Source of the DNA: Gammaproteobacteria bacterium
GTDB taxonomy: Bacteria; Pseudomonadota; Gammaproteobacteria; Pseudomonadales; Azotimanducaceae
Reading direction: 5' to 3'
DNA length: 9,743 nt
Assembly (NCBI GenBank): GCA_002694945.1
Contig: NZNP01000111.1
Span: forward strand, 6,319-16,061
In this document: positions 1 through 7,135 of the stretch, piece by piece
Layout of the letters: each line of letters begins with the position of its first letter
Position numbering within the stretch: the stretch's first letter is position 1
Translations under genes and position numbers: made by a program
Notes under the pieces: generated by a model
The model's database searches: none
Told to the model about the DNA's origin: nothing
Seen by the model: only the letters and a program-made list of their open reading frames with translations

Positions 1-983
1 TCTCGACGTCGCCGAACCGCTCTATCTAGTGACCCGCCAAATACGTCGGTCAACTCTTCTTTATAGGCCTCAGCGGCATCGTTTTCGCCGGCAAACAACG
101 CCGCCGCCGCCTGACCGGCAAGGCCCCCTGAGATCACGGCTGCTGGGATACCCGCCCCGGTAATGGGGTTGGTCAGGCCAGCTGCGTCGCCGGCCAAAAC
201 CACCTGGGCGGCACCAAGATGCCCGAATGGCTTCAGCATACCTCCCACAGGAATGGCCCCGCCAGTATGCTTGATCACCTCCGATCCAACCCGACCTTCA
301 GCCACCAACCGCGCGTGAAGATCGGTCACCAATCGCTTCAGCCTAGCCTTGGCTGCTGGCGCCACGCCTGCACCAATATTGGCGAACGCGCCCTTAGGAA
401 ACATCCAGCCATATCCTCCGACCAGATCCGCGGAGAGGAAAATATCCGTAGCATTGTACGGCTCCGACAAAGACACCGTTACCTGGCGTGTCTCCACTAA
501 TTGGCGATTGACTTGGCCGATGGCTGCCCCAACAGCAGAACGGGGGCCGTCCGCACCAACGATGACACGAGCCTTAACCAGTGCGCCGTCCGACAACAGG
601 GCAATGCCGTTGGCATCCAGTGCGCGGAGGACAATCCCAAACCGACAATCAGCGCCATTGGAGCATGCTTCGGTCAGGAGCTGCCGGTCAAATTCAGCCC
701 GATCTATCATTTGGCCACGGAAGTCGTCGCGGCATTCGGCGGACTGATCTTCAACAAAGGTAGCCATCTCTGTAATCCGTTGGCGACGCACCGCAATTGG
801 CATGTCCAGTTCCTGACCCAACAGGGCCGGCACAAACTCGGCACATTGGACGGGCTCTCCGGGACGACGACGCCGATCAATTCCTAATACCTTAAGACCA
901 CGCACAGCAGCCTCGGCGGCCGCGCGGCAACCGGCAGGGCCTAGCCCGACAATCAAAACATCATGCGACTGGGTCTTGCTCAT
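1..983 (-). CDS. lipT: LipT-like FAD-dependent oxidoreductase of the geranylgeranyl reductase family (C-terminus cut by the window edge)
   Basis: The 327 visible codons form a flavoprotein of the geranylgeranyl reductase / digeranylgeranylglycerophospholipid reductase fold. A dinucleotide-binding motif GLGPAG lies at residues 13-18, a PVQCAE segment at about 44-49, IVGADGPRSA at 141-150, and the second FAD motif AGDAAG at 264-269 followed by TNPITGAGI. Family members are usually near 400 residues, so roughly 70 are missing past the left end. The ATG overlaps the stop of the radical SAM gene by four bases (ATGA at 980-983), so the two are translationally coupled. A FAD oxidoreductase of this type beside LipS-type radical SAM genes matches LipT of the sHdr-linked lipoate assembly route, where it is thought to supply electrons. 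That role is inferred from context; by sequence alone it could act in isoprenoid or other lipid reduction. Confidence 0.75.
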   Translation of the reverse strand, partial: MSKTQSHDVLIVGLGPAGCRAAAEAAVRGLKVLGIDRRRRPGEPVQCAEFVPALLGQELDMPIAVRRQRITEMATFVEDQSAECRDDFRGQMIDRAEFDRQLLTEACSNGADCRFGIVLRALDANGIALLSDGALVKARVIVGADGPRSAVGAAIGQVNRQLVETRQVTVSLSEPYNATDIFLSADLVGGYGWMFPKGAFANIGAGVAPAAKARLKRLVTDLHARLVAEGRVGSEVIKHTGGAIPVGGMLKPFGHLGAAQVVLAGDAAGLTNPITGAGIPAAVISGGLAGQAAAALFAGENDAAEAYKEELTDVFGGSLDRAVRRRR

Positions 984-2020
984 GCGGCGCACTGCCCTCC
1001 AGTAACCTCACCTACTCCACCCAATTTGACAGAACAGCAGGCATGTTCCTGGTGATAGGGCCGACCGATCGAGTCGGCCAACGCAACCATGCCGTCGGCG
1101 GGAAATGCTATGCCATCAAGACCCGCCATCACGGCGTAGGAATCGATTACACGACGTGCCACTCCAGGCGGCCGCGCACATCCCAAAAGAACTTGTTTGT
1201 CCGCTAGGCGCTGGCGCGCTTCGAGGAAAATCTCCCCCACGTCCCGGGTTGACGGTGTCGCGAAGGTTCCCACTTTTGCATAAAAGGGCATGACGACCAC
1301 CAGAACCAGGGCGTGAATACCGTGCCGCGCACAGATGTCCAGAGCATTTGCCTCACCAACGGTGCGACCGAAGTGCAGACCGATGACGATATGCGGCACC
1401 ACCTCCATAGACGTTGAACAAAGCGCCGCCAACGTAGACTCAAAATCATCCACCGACCGGTCCAGGTGATATACGTCGCGAATGGTTTCCTGAGCGCCTA
1501 TTACATCCATCATGGCTGTGTCCACACCAGCCGCTTCCATACGCTTGGCTCGCGCCTCGTCGAGGAGCGCGGAGTGGATAGCAATGCGCAGGTAAGGAAA
1601 CTCACTTTTCAATTTTTCGATAACGGGATAGAAGCGCTCATAGGCAATCTCGTTGTGCCGGTTCGAACCGCCAGATAACAGAAATCCCTGCAGGTTCTGC
1701 AGCAATACCAGATCGCGAACCTTTTGCTCTAACATCTCCGGCGATGTCGCCGGAATCATTGGGTCAAGGATATTCGCCTCGCAGTGATCACACATTAGCG
1801 CACAAGCGCCAGCTGTAATCGAAAAGGCTGGAAAACTATTCTTGGAGCACCCGTTCAGTTCCTCACTGGAGAACTCCTTGAACGTGGGGGTGGAGAAACG
1901 AATAGGCCGCAACGCCGAGAAAGTGGACGCCTTCTGAAGGCGTGCGACAATCTCTTCGTCGAAGGGCGCGTCCTCAAGGGCCTCGATATCCATGGCAACG
2001 GCGATCCAATCAACTGTCAT
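980..2020 (-). CDS. lipS1: Radical SAM protein, LipS1/LipS2-type lipoyl synthase component (probably LipS1)
   Basis: This 346-residue protein has a canonical radical SAM cluster motif CX3CX2C (C73, C77, C80, read as CALMCDHC) and a glycine-rich SGGSN at 116-120 suited to SAM binding. It resembles the biotin-synthase-like radical SAM group containing the two-protein lipoyl synthase LipS1/LipS2, which inserts sulfur at C6 and C8 of an octanoyl group. Extra cysteines (C58, the pair C328-C329, and C344 three residues from the end) could ligate the auxiliary sulfur-donating Fe-S cluster; this is a guess. The start ATG is preceded by AGGA (plus-strand TCCT at 2028-2031) seven bases away. It follows the deacylase gene by 22 bases and overlaps the next gene by four. 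The choice of LipS1 over LipS2 rests on gene order before lipT. Another radical SAM function in the same family cannot be excluded. Confidence 0.68.
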   Translation of the reverse strand: MTVDWIAVAMDIEALEDAPFDEEIVARLQKASTFSALRPIRFSTPTFKEFSSEELNGCSKNSFPAFSITAGACALMCDHCEANILDPMIPATSPEMLEQKVRDLVLLQNLQGFLLSGGSNRHNEIAYERFYPVIEKLKSEFPYLRIAIHSALLDEARAKRMEAAGVDTAMMDVIGAQETIRDVYHLDRSVDDFESTLAALCSTSMEVVPHIVIGLHFGRTVGEANALDICARHGIHALVLVVVMPFYAKVGTFATPSTRDVGEIFLEARQRLADKQVLLGCARPPGVARRVIDSYAVMAGLDGIAFPADGMVALADSIGRPYHQEHACCSVKLGGVGEVTGGQCAA

Positions 2021-2042
2021 TCCGTTTTCCTACCCTTTCGTT

Positions 2043-3155
2043 CTAAGCGGCCCGCTGGGCGGCGAGGCGTTCGACCGCGGGCCGAACAGCTGTCTCCACA
2101 GGGATATCAGCAATGGTCGTGCACCAGGCGGGGACAACATCCTCTTCATCCACGAGGTCTGACTCAAACTCACTAAACATCGCAGCGGCTGCACCGAGCA
2201 AGGGCTTGTGCACATCATGGCCAGCCAGGACTGCCCATAGACCGGCCCAGCAGCGGGTCACGGTCCAGGGATTGTAGCCACCGCCGCCTAGAACGACCGT
2301 CCGCAACGTAGCGTCTCGTACACATTCAACAGCTGACCAAAGAGCGACATTCGACAAGTTCATGGCAGATAAGGGATCCCCGGCCAGGCCGTCGGCCCCG
2401 CAGGTAATGACCACAGCGTCTGGCGCAAAGCTGGCGTGCACCGGCATAACAACCGCTTCCATGAGAAATCCGAGTTCCGCATCGGAGAACCCCTGCGGGA
2501 CGGGGAAATTCCAGATGTTCCGCGACGGATCGCTAGTCTTGCCAGAGTGCGGCCACCGATCTTGTTCATGAATAGAGACTGTGCCGACACGTAGGTCATC
2601 AGCAAAAGCGTCTTCGACCCCGTCACCGTGATGAGCATCAAGATCCAGATAGAGTACCCGCGCTATACCCGCATCCAGGAATTGATAAATCGACAGGACT
2701 GGATCATTGAAATAACAAAATCCACTAGCCTTCGCGGGCTGGCCGTGATGCGTGCCGCCAGCCGGATTATACGCGCAGCCTCCATTCAGAACCCGTTCCG
2801 CAGCGTGAATTGATCCGCCGCAGCTCGTCGCCGCCCGTTCATAAAGCCCTGTGAACACTGGGTTTTCCTGTGTACCTAATCCAAAACTCTCGCGCAGTTG
2901 GGCGTTGGACTTACCGGCTTGGTCGACCTCAATCACCGCATCCACGTAGGCCGAAGCATGGAAACGGATTAGATCTTCTCGGCTGGCTTGGGGACTTTCC
3001 ACATAGGCGTCATCATCCAGCCACCCCATGTGCCGGCAAACGTCCATAACCGGACCAACCCGCGGAATGGTCAGCGGATGGTTGTTTCCGTAGGCGGCTT
3101 GTCGGTAGATATCACCCCCGATGAAGACGGTGTCATTGTCTTTTTTCATGGTCAT
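2043..3155 (-). CDS. AcuC-like histone deacetylase-family zinc amidohydrolase
   Basis: This 370-residue protein has a complete arginase/deacetylase-fold active site. GGTHH gives the paired histidines H136 and H137, and FCYFND lies at 146-151. DLDAHHGDG at 171-179 provides zinc ligands D173 and H175, CGADGLAGD at 252-260 gives the third ligand D260, and GGGGY places the transition-state tyrosine at Y294, followed by RCWAGL. The tyrosine and HPL segment (26-28) place it near class I deacetylases and AcuC. Such enzymes hydrolyse acetyl or longer acyl groups from lysines, polyamines or small amides in the cytoplasm. The frame stays open upstream to 3389, but the ATG at 3155 is preferred: it overlaps the stop of the preceding gene by four bases (ATGA), and homology begins right after it. 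A second ATG at 3149 is possible. The substrate is unknown; an acylated lysine or an acylated amine made by its operon partners are both reasonable. Confidence 0.9.
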   Translation of the reverse strand: MTMKKDNDTVFIGGDIYRQAAYGNNHPLTIPRVGPVMDVCRHMGWLDDDAYVESPQASREDLIRFHASAYVDAVIEVDQAGKSNAQLRESFGLGTQENPVFTGLYERAATSCGGSIHAAERVLNGGCAYNPAGGTHHGQPAKASGFCYFNDPVLSIYQFLDAGIARVLYLDLDAHHGDGVEDAFADDLRVGTVSIHEQDRWPHSGKTSDPSRNIWNFPVPQGFSDAELGFLMEAVVMPVHASFAPDAVVITCGADGLAGDPLSAMNLSNVALWSAVECVRDATLRTVVLGGGGYNPWTVTRCWAGLWAVLAGHDVHKPLLGAAAAMFSEFESDLVDEEDVVPAWCTTIADIPVETAVRPAVERLAAQRAA

Positions 3156-4021
3156 GCCCCGCGCCGGGCCAGTTGCGTCATCGAGATCAAGCCTTCGCGC
3201 GTCAACAAAGACACTGCCGGCGCCGCGCATGCCGCCGCCACCTCTTGGCGCCAAGGGTCGCGCCGCAGGCGCAGAACTAGATTGTCCGCATCTAGTACAC
3301 CGGCCCGTTGCAGACTGTCCGAACTGGGATACATAGTCGCTTCCAGGAACAGGTTGAGCAGCCAATACAGGGTCCTGGCGAAAATCCAACGCCTGTGTCG
3401 GCTCATCCCCAAAACGCGCGACGCGAGGAACTGCCGCGCCGCCGCAATGTGTCGGGCCTCTTCGCGATGATGCAGGTTCAACACCTGCTCTGCCACCGGG
3501 CAGATCGTGTCATCCGCTGGTTTGGACAGCTTTAAGGCCTTCATGGCGAACGTATCGGTTACCGTTTCACCGATGAATACCATGGCCCAGAACTCAGCGG
3601 TCTCAATACGGAGCCGCTTCGCAATAGCGGTGAGCAGGTGCGTCCCCGCAAGGCGCGGCCGGTCATCGTGACCGGCGCGATCGATCATCTCGAGGAACAT
3701 GAGGCTATGCCCAGTCTCCTCGCGTATCTCCTGCAGCATGACCCGAGCCTCTTCCGTCTCCAGGCCCAGAAGACCCGACTCCGTGACCCGGTTGATCAGC
3801 AAACCCTCAAGCCACAATCCGGCGGCGCATAGCCGCGTGTACTCCGCTCGGCTTAGGGCGATGAATTGATCATCCGGCATCGCCGACTGAAAGTCGGGAC
3901 CCAATAGCAGACCTTTGGGAAGCCAGGGCCGCTCGGCCTCCGCAGCCTGCCAGTCAATGGCGGCAATGGGATCTTCGTAAGATCTTCCATGTTTGGCGAT
4001 GCGGTCCAGAGCAGCGTTCAC
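3152..4021 (-). CDS. AurF-family non-heme diiron oxygenase
   Basis: This 289-residue, largely helical protein has a ligand pattern matching the p-aminobenzoate N-oxygenase AurF: E72, E102 and H105 (in EETGHS), E152 (in GETVTD), and H184, E188 and H191 (in HHREEARH). The H-4-E-3-H spacing equals that of AurF as I remember it (H223, E227, H230), so all seven diiron ligands appear present. AurF-type enzymes activate O2 and oxidise amines to hydroxylamine or nitro groups; other relatives oxidise carbon. The start is GTG at 4021, chosen because it overlaps the upstream stop (GTGA at 4018-4021) and gives an N-terminus of normal length. The last four bases overlap the deacylase start. The real substrate is unknown. 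It is soluble, with no signal peptide. Confidence 0.8.
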   Translation of the reverse strand: MNAALDRIAKHGRSYEDPIAAIDWQAAEAERPWLPKGLLLGPDFQSAMPDDQFIALSRAEYTRLCAAGLWLEGLLINRVTESGLLGLETEEARVMLQEIREETGHSLMFLEMIDRAGHDDRPRLAGTHLLTAIAKRLRIETAEFWAMVFIGETVTDTFAMKALKLSKPADDTICPVAEQVLNLHHREEARHIAAARQFLASRVLGMSRHRRWIFARTLYWLLNLFLEATMYPSSDSLQRAGVLDADNLVLRLRRDPWRQEVAAACAAPAVSLLTREGLISMTQLARRGA

Positions 4022-5088
4022 GTCGTCACCTCCACCGGCGCCGTCGACGTGTTCGCTGACAGAACCTTCGGCATCACGTCACACATCATTAATTCCAGGG
4101 ATGCGATCGCTTCAGATACACTCAGATCGCCACCTCCCAAGACCAAAGATATACGGTCGACACCGGATTGGTTAAGGGTCCGCAGCCGTTTCGCCACGTG
4201 ATCAGGTTCGCCAACACAGGCCAAACCAAGGGTTTCGAGGACGCTAAGGCTCAGCACGCCCTCCAAGAGCGGCGCGACCCAGCCCAACTTACGATAATGT
4301 TCATACCCCTCCACTTGCTGAACCATCATGGTGCGGGTGACATCCAGGATGCGCCGATAGGCCCACAGAATTCCGGGGCCCGCGCGGCGGCGTGTTTGCT
4401 CATGATCCAAGCCGCAATAGGCGGCCATAGTAAAAGATGTGAGACCTCCGGGATAGGCGGCCCGATAGCGCTTTAAGTCCACGTTAATCATGGGCCATGG
4501 CTTGAACGGACCGGTCAAAACGCCCAAACCCAATTGGGCAGCCAAGTCGAAACTCTCCGGACTCACAGCAGCCATCCAACCTTCGCGAAGGCGCGGCGAC
4601 GGCGCTGGGTTGAGTTCGAAACGCTGACCGGCACGATCCAACACGCCGGTATTTAGATACCTGCGTAATTCGGCCAGGCGGGCACCGAACTGCTCTCGGG
4701 TTTTGGACGGATCCACGCCAAAACCATCAAGTTCCGTTTTGGTCACCCCGCGACCGACGCCCCACATCACCCGGCCACCAGACAAAACGTCCAAGGTTGC
4801 CAACCTCTCGGCGATGCGAACTGGATCGTGTATAGGCAAGGGCAGGATAGCGAAGCCTAAGCGGACCGACGTAGTTTCACGGGCAATGGCCGCCAACAGC
4901 ATGTCAGGCGCAGAGCTAGCACTGTAATCCCCCAAGAAATGATGTTCTGGAAGCCAGATTGCACCGATTCCGAGTTGGTCGGCAGCCTTGGCAATAGCTA
5001 TCAGGTCTTCGTAAACATTCGAAACGGACGACGGCACCCCGTCTGGCCCTGGTGGGCGCGCGAGCTCGACGAATAAATCAACTTCCAT
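4018..5088 (-). CDS. Luciferase-like (LLM class) flavin-dependent monooxygenase
   Basis: This 356-residue TIM-barrel protein belongs to the bacterial luciferase superfamily. Visible hallmarks are IWLPEHHF at 44-51, the strand segment VRLGFAILPLPIHDPVRIAE around 75-94, ATLDVLSGGR at 97-106 and MWGVGRG at 108-114. These enzymes use reduced FMN (or F420) delivered by a partner reductase. Characterised members oxidise aldehydes, alkanesulfonates, dimethyl sulfide or amine chelators. It is the first gene of the five-gene minus-strand operon. A GGGAGG ribosome binding site (plus-strand 5102-5107) lies 13 bases before the ATG, rather far, but no better start is in frame. No flavin reductase is seen in the window. 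The sequence does not reveal the substrate; a sulfur-containing one would fit the neighbours but is inference. Confidence 0.85.
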   Translation of the reverse strand: MEVDLFVELARPPGPDGVPSSVSNVYEDLIAIAKAADQLGIGAIWLPEHHFLGDYSASSAPDMLLAAIARETTSVRLGFAILPLPIHDPVRIAERLATLDVLSGGRVMWGVGRGVTKTELDGFGVDPSKTREQFGARLAELRRYLNTGVLDRAGQRFELNPAPSPRLREGWMAAVSPESFDLAAQLGLGVLTGPFKPWPMINVDLKRYRAAYPGGLTSFTMAAYCGLDHEQTRRRAGPGILWAYRRILDVTRTMMVQQVEGYEHYRKLGWVAPLLEGVLSLSVLETLGLACVGEPDHVAKRLRTLNQSGVDRISLVLGGGDLSVSEAIASLELMMCDVMPKVLSANTSTAPVEVTT

Positions 5089-5144
5089 GGCGCGCCAGAT
5101 GCCTCCCGGCTCATTTTGTGATATAGTTTTGCGTCACCTGACAC

Positions 5145-5174
5145 TTTACACATTTTGAATATGTTATTTACTAT
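5145..5174 (+). promoter_or_regulatory. Candidate promoter for the SoxW-like gene with an internal palindrome
   Basis: TTTACA (5145-5150, five of six to the -35 consensus) and TACTAT (5169-5174, four of six to the -10) are separated by 18 bases. A 15-base palindrome with one mismatched pair, ACATTTTGAATATGT (5150-5164), lies almost exactly between them, the usual place for a repressor operator. The gap 5089-5236 separates divergent genes, so the same site could control the minus-strand operon; no convincing minus-strand promoter was found. Visual match only. Confidence 0.4.
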
Positions 5175-5221
5175 TGTCCAATAAATTCGTCCGGTCGGAG
5201 AGGATTGGCCACAACGCCAAC

Positions 5222-5227
5222 AGGAGA
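5222..5227 (+). promoter_or_regulatory. Ribosome binding site deciding the SoxW-like start
   Basis: AGGAGA ends nine bases before the ATG at 5237. It supports that start over an in-frame TTG at 5174, which would add 21 charged residues before the signal peptide. Confidence 0.75.
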
Positions 5228-5236
5228 AACGTCATA

Positions 5237-5866
5237 ATGGCTTTGCGCATTCTCACAGGTCTATTCGCCATCATCGTGCTTATTGGAGCGGGATCAGCAG
5301 ACGCCAGCGATAAAAAGAATCTACTGCCGGCAATCGAGCCTAACGAGGAAGGTGTCTACGTCCAACCTTGGTTCTATGAATCGTTCCTCAATCTTCGCGA
5401 GGATATCAGCGATAGCTCTAAGGAGGGCAAGCAACTGGTGATCCTCTGGGAGCAGCGTGGCTGTCCGTACTGCAGGGAAATGCATCACGTCAACCTGCGC
5501 CACCCAGAAATCGTTAATTACATTCGCAAGAACTTCAACGTGATCCAAATGAACCTTTGGGGTGATCGCGAAGTCACCGATGTGGACGGCGAGGTAACCA
5601 CGGAAAAGAAGCTGGCGCGTAAGTATCGCGTTCAGTTCACGCCTACGCTCCAATACTTCCCGCCCAGCCTTGACGCAAACTCAAAGGTGCCCGGCCACGA
5701 TATAGAGGTCTGGCGATTGCTAGGCTATTGGAAGCCCTTTCATTTCATGAACTCTTTCGTCTACGTGAAGGACAAAGGTTACGAGACGGAACCTAACTTC
5801 CAGCGTTGGCTCCAAGCTCTCGCGCGTAAAATGGAAGCAGAAGGCAAAGAAGTGAAGCTCTGGTAG
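5237..5866 (+). CDS. soxW: SoxW-like periplasmic thioredoxin-family protein
   Basis: This 209-residue protein begins with a signal peptide: a short basic start, a hydrophobic run at about 5-18, and a probable cleavage after ADA at residue 23. The thioredoxin fold follows, with a CPYC active site (C76, C79, in EQRGCPYCREMH) and the cis-proline P136 in QFTPT. The NLWGD segment (106-110) and VDGEVTTEKKLARKYRVQ region resemble SoxW, the thioredoxin encoded with thiosulfate-oxidising sox genes and sHdr clusters. It probably reduces periplasmic thiols or Sox-type sulfur intermediates. It is divergent from the monooxygenase operon and ends 12 bases from the convergent transporter gene. A generic periplasmic thiol-disulfide reductase is the alternative. 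The SoxW name is supported by similarity and context, not by an adjacent sox operon. Confidence 0.7.
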   Translation: MALRILTGLFAIIVLIGAGSADASDKKNLLPAIEPNEEGVYVQPWFYESFLNLREDISDSSKEGKQLVILWEQRGCPYCREMHHVNLRHPEIVNYIRKNFNVIQMNLWGDREVTDVDGEVTTEKKLARKYRVQFTPTLQYFPPSLDANSKVPGHDIEVWRLLGYWKPFHFMNSFVYVKDKGYETEPNFQRWLQALARKMEAEGKEVKLW

Positions 5867-5878
5867 GCGCAATCGCCA

Positions 5879-6979
5879 CTATTCTCGGCTGAATACGGCG
5901 TTAAAGGCGCCGCCGAAGGTACCATCCTCCAGATACTTCATGCCGAAGTAACCGCCAAACAGAATCGACAATAGCGCCAGGACCGAGCCGATCGCCAACG
6001 TCGACATACCGGTGATACCCTGGCCGACCGTACAACCGAGCGCCATGACACCACCAATCCCCATAATGGCACCACCAACCATGTGACGCATCATGTCATC
6101 GGCATCGGTAAAGGCTTCGACACGGAACTCGCCCGACGATTTAGCGGAGATGAATGAACCGAAAATTACTCCGCCGACAACGGTGATGCCGAAATTGATG
6201 GTCGAACCGGTGAAGGTCATAAGATACTGGATGCTCTCACCTACCGGCGCAACAAAGGTAAAGGACGACAGGGGAATCGGTTCGAAGTCATCAAAACCAA
6301 TCACGCCGGTCACATACCACGCCACCGGTACAAGCAACCCAATAATGACTCCGCCGGTTATATCGGCCTTGGAGGCACGAAACTCCGGGCTCTTCAGGAT
6401 GAACCAAAAGAGACCGCCAGCCACTGCTGCCACGACGACCACGCGCGCGACGCTCTCCGGAACCCCCAACAGGCCAAGAAACGTCGGCATGCCTTGATCC
6501 GCGATGCCTGTCGCCAACAAGTCCACGTTCATGGCGTCTTCCAGTTCGACCCGCGCCAAGCCCGTGAGGCCGCGGAGCGTCATGTACGCAAAGATACCAA
6601 GGAACAAGACTACGACCACGGATTTTAGATTTCCCGCGCCCAGGCGCACCAAGGTCTTGTTGCCGCACCCACCGGTCATGGTCATGCCAAACCCGAACAG
6701 CAAGCCGCCAATAATTGTTCCGGCCCAACCTAAATTAGGCGTCAGATAGATTGACGTCGCCAGGTCAACCGCACCAATCATGTGCAAGGTCTGGCTGCCC
6801 AGGATGGCTACCGCAATAGCCAGCATCCACGCCCGGAACCGGTTCCAATCCCCCATGAACACGGCGTCGGAGATCGCCCCCATAGTGCAGAAATTGGTTC
6901 GTTGCGCCGTAGCTCCAAAAATCACGCCCAGGACAAAGCCAAGGGCGGAGACCAAAACGCCGTTGGGGATTTCTTCCAT
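5879..6979 (-). CDS. YeeE/YedE-family (TsuA-like) sulfur-compound transporter
   Basis: This 366-residue polytopic membrane protein shows the family's signature loops: QRTNFCTMG at 26-34 (C31), MTGGCGNKTLVRLGAGN at 101-117 (C105) and ALGCTVGQGITG at 313-324 (C316). Long hydrophobic segments throughout fit about nine or more helices, and length is normal. YeeE/YedE proteins import thiosulfate (TsuA) or other sulfur species through membrane-embedded cysteines, often with a TusA-like partner; a tusA lies about 1.8 kb away on the other strand. In the second half the segment matching the NFC motif reads INFGIT (261-266) with no cysteine. The ATG has AAGGA (plus-strand TCCTT, 6986-6990) six bases upstream and a good promoter further up. 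Export or selenium-related sulfur transport remain possible. Confidence 0.85.
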   Translation of the reverse strand: MEEIPNGVLVSALGFVLGVIFGATAQRTNFCTMGAISDAVFMGDWNRFRAWMLAIAVAILGSQTLHMIGAVDLATSIYLTPNLGWAGTIIGGLLFGFGMTMTGGCGNKTLVRLGAGNLKSVVVVLFLGIFAYMTLRGLTGLARVELEDAMNVDLLATGIADQGMPTFLGLLGVPESVARVVVVAAVAGGLFWFILKSPEFRASKADITGGVIIGLLVPVAWYVTGVIGFDDFEPIPLSSFTFVAPVGESIQYLMTFTGSTINFGITVVGGVIFGSFISAKSSGEFRVEAFTDADDMMRHMVGGAIMGIGGVMALGCTVGQGITGMSTLAIGSVLALLSILFGGYFGMKYLEDGTFGGAFNAVFSRE

Positions 6980-7038
6980 GACATATCCTTTCAGGGCACT
7001 GGATTAGCGAGCGACGCAATCGAACAAGGCTAGATTGC

Positions 7039-7066
7039 ATCATATTCACGTTTTGTAGATTATCAA
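7039..7066 (-). promoter_or_regulatory. Sigma-70-type promoter for the YeeE/YedE transporter
   Basis: On the minus strand TTGATA (7061-7066) and TATGAT (7039-7044) each match the consensus hexamers in five of six positions and are 16 bases apart. Transcription would begin near 7031, leaving a leader of about 50 bases. The -10 overlaps the octamer TGAATATG (plus-strand CATATTCA, 7041-7048), and the -35 overlaps a possible FNR-like site. Confidence 0.5.
7053..7066. promoter_or_regulatory. Possible FNR/FixK-type box
   Basis: TTGTA-GATT-ATCAA has the TTGAT-N4-ATCAA layout of FNR-family sites, with a perfect right half and three of five matches on the left. It covers the -35 of the transporter promoter and lies 70 bases before the plus-strand membrane protein start. 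Such partial matches occur by chance in AT-rich gaps. Confidence 0.25.
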
Positions 7067-7135
7067 TCAAGAGAGTATGCATATGGTGGCGTTTCGTGTG
7101 GAACCCATTTGTCGACGTTTTGAGGCGATCAATTC

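Noticed and set aside
501..887. 128-codon open frame on the plus strand
   Set aside because: It is antisense to the LipT-like gene, whose motifs at both ends are intact in one frame; the plus-strand product has no recognisable feature.
3156..3389. Upstream in-frame extension of the deacylase gene by 78 codons on the minus strand
   Set aside because: It lies wholly inside the AurF-like gene in another frame, its translation is low-complexity and unlike the family, and the 4-base overlap at 3152-3155 gives a better start.
5174..5236. TTG start adding 21 residues to the SoxW-like protein
   Set aside because: The extension is charged and would precede the signal peptide; the ATG at 5237 has a strong AGGAGA nine bases upstream, and the TTG sits on the candidate -10.
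5867..5878. Bidirectional terminator between the convergent soxW-like and transporter genes
   Set aside because: The 12-base gap and the adjoining coding ends show no stem followed by a T-run on either strand.
6291..6728. 145-codon open frame on the minus strand
   Set aside because: It is a shifted-frame shadow inside the transporter gene, rich in Arg and Gly, with no own start signal.
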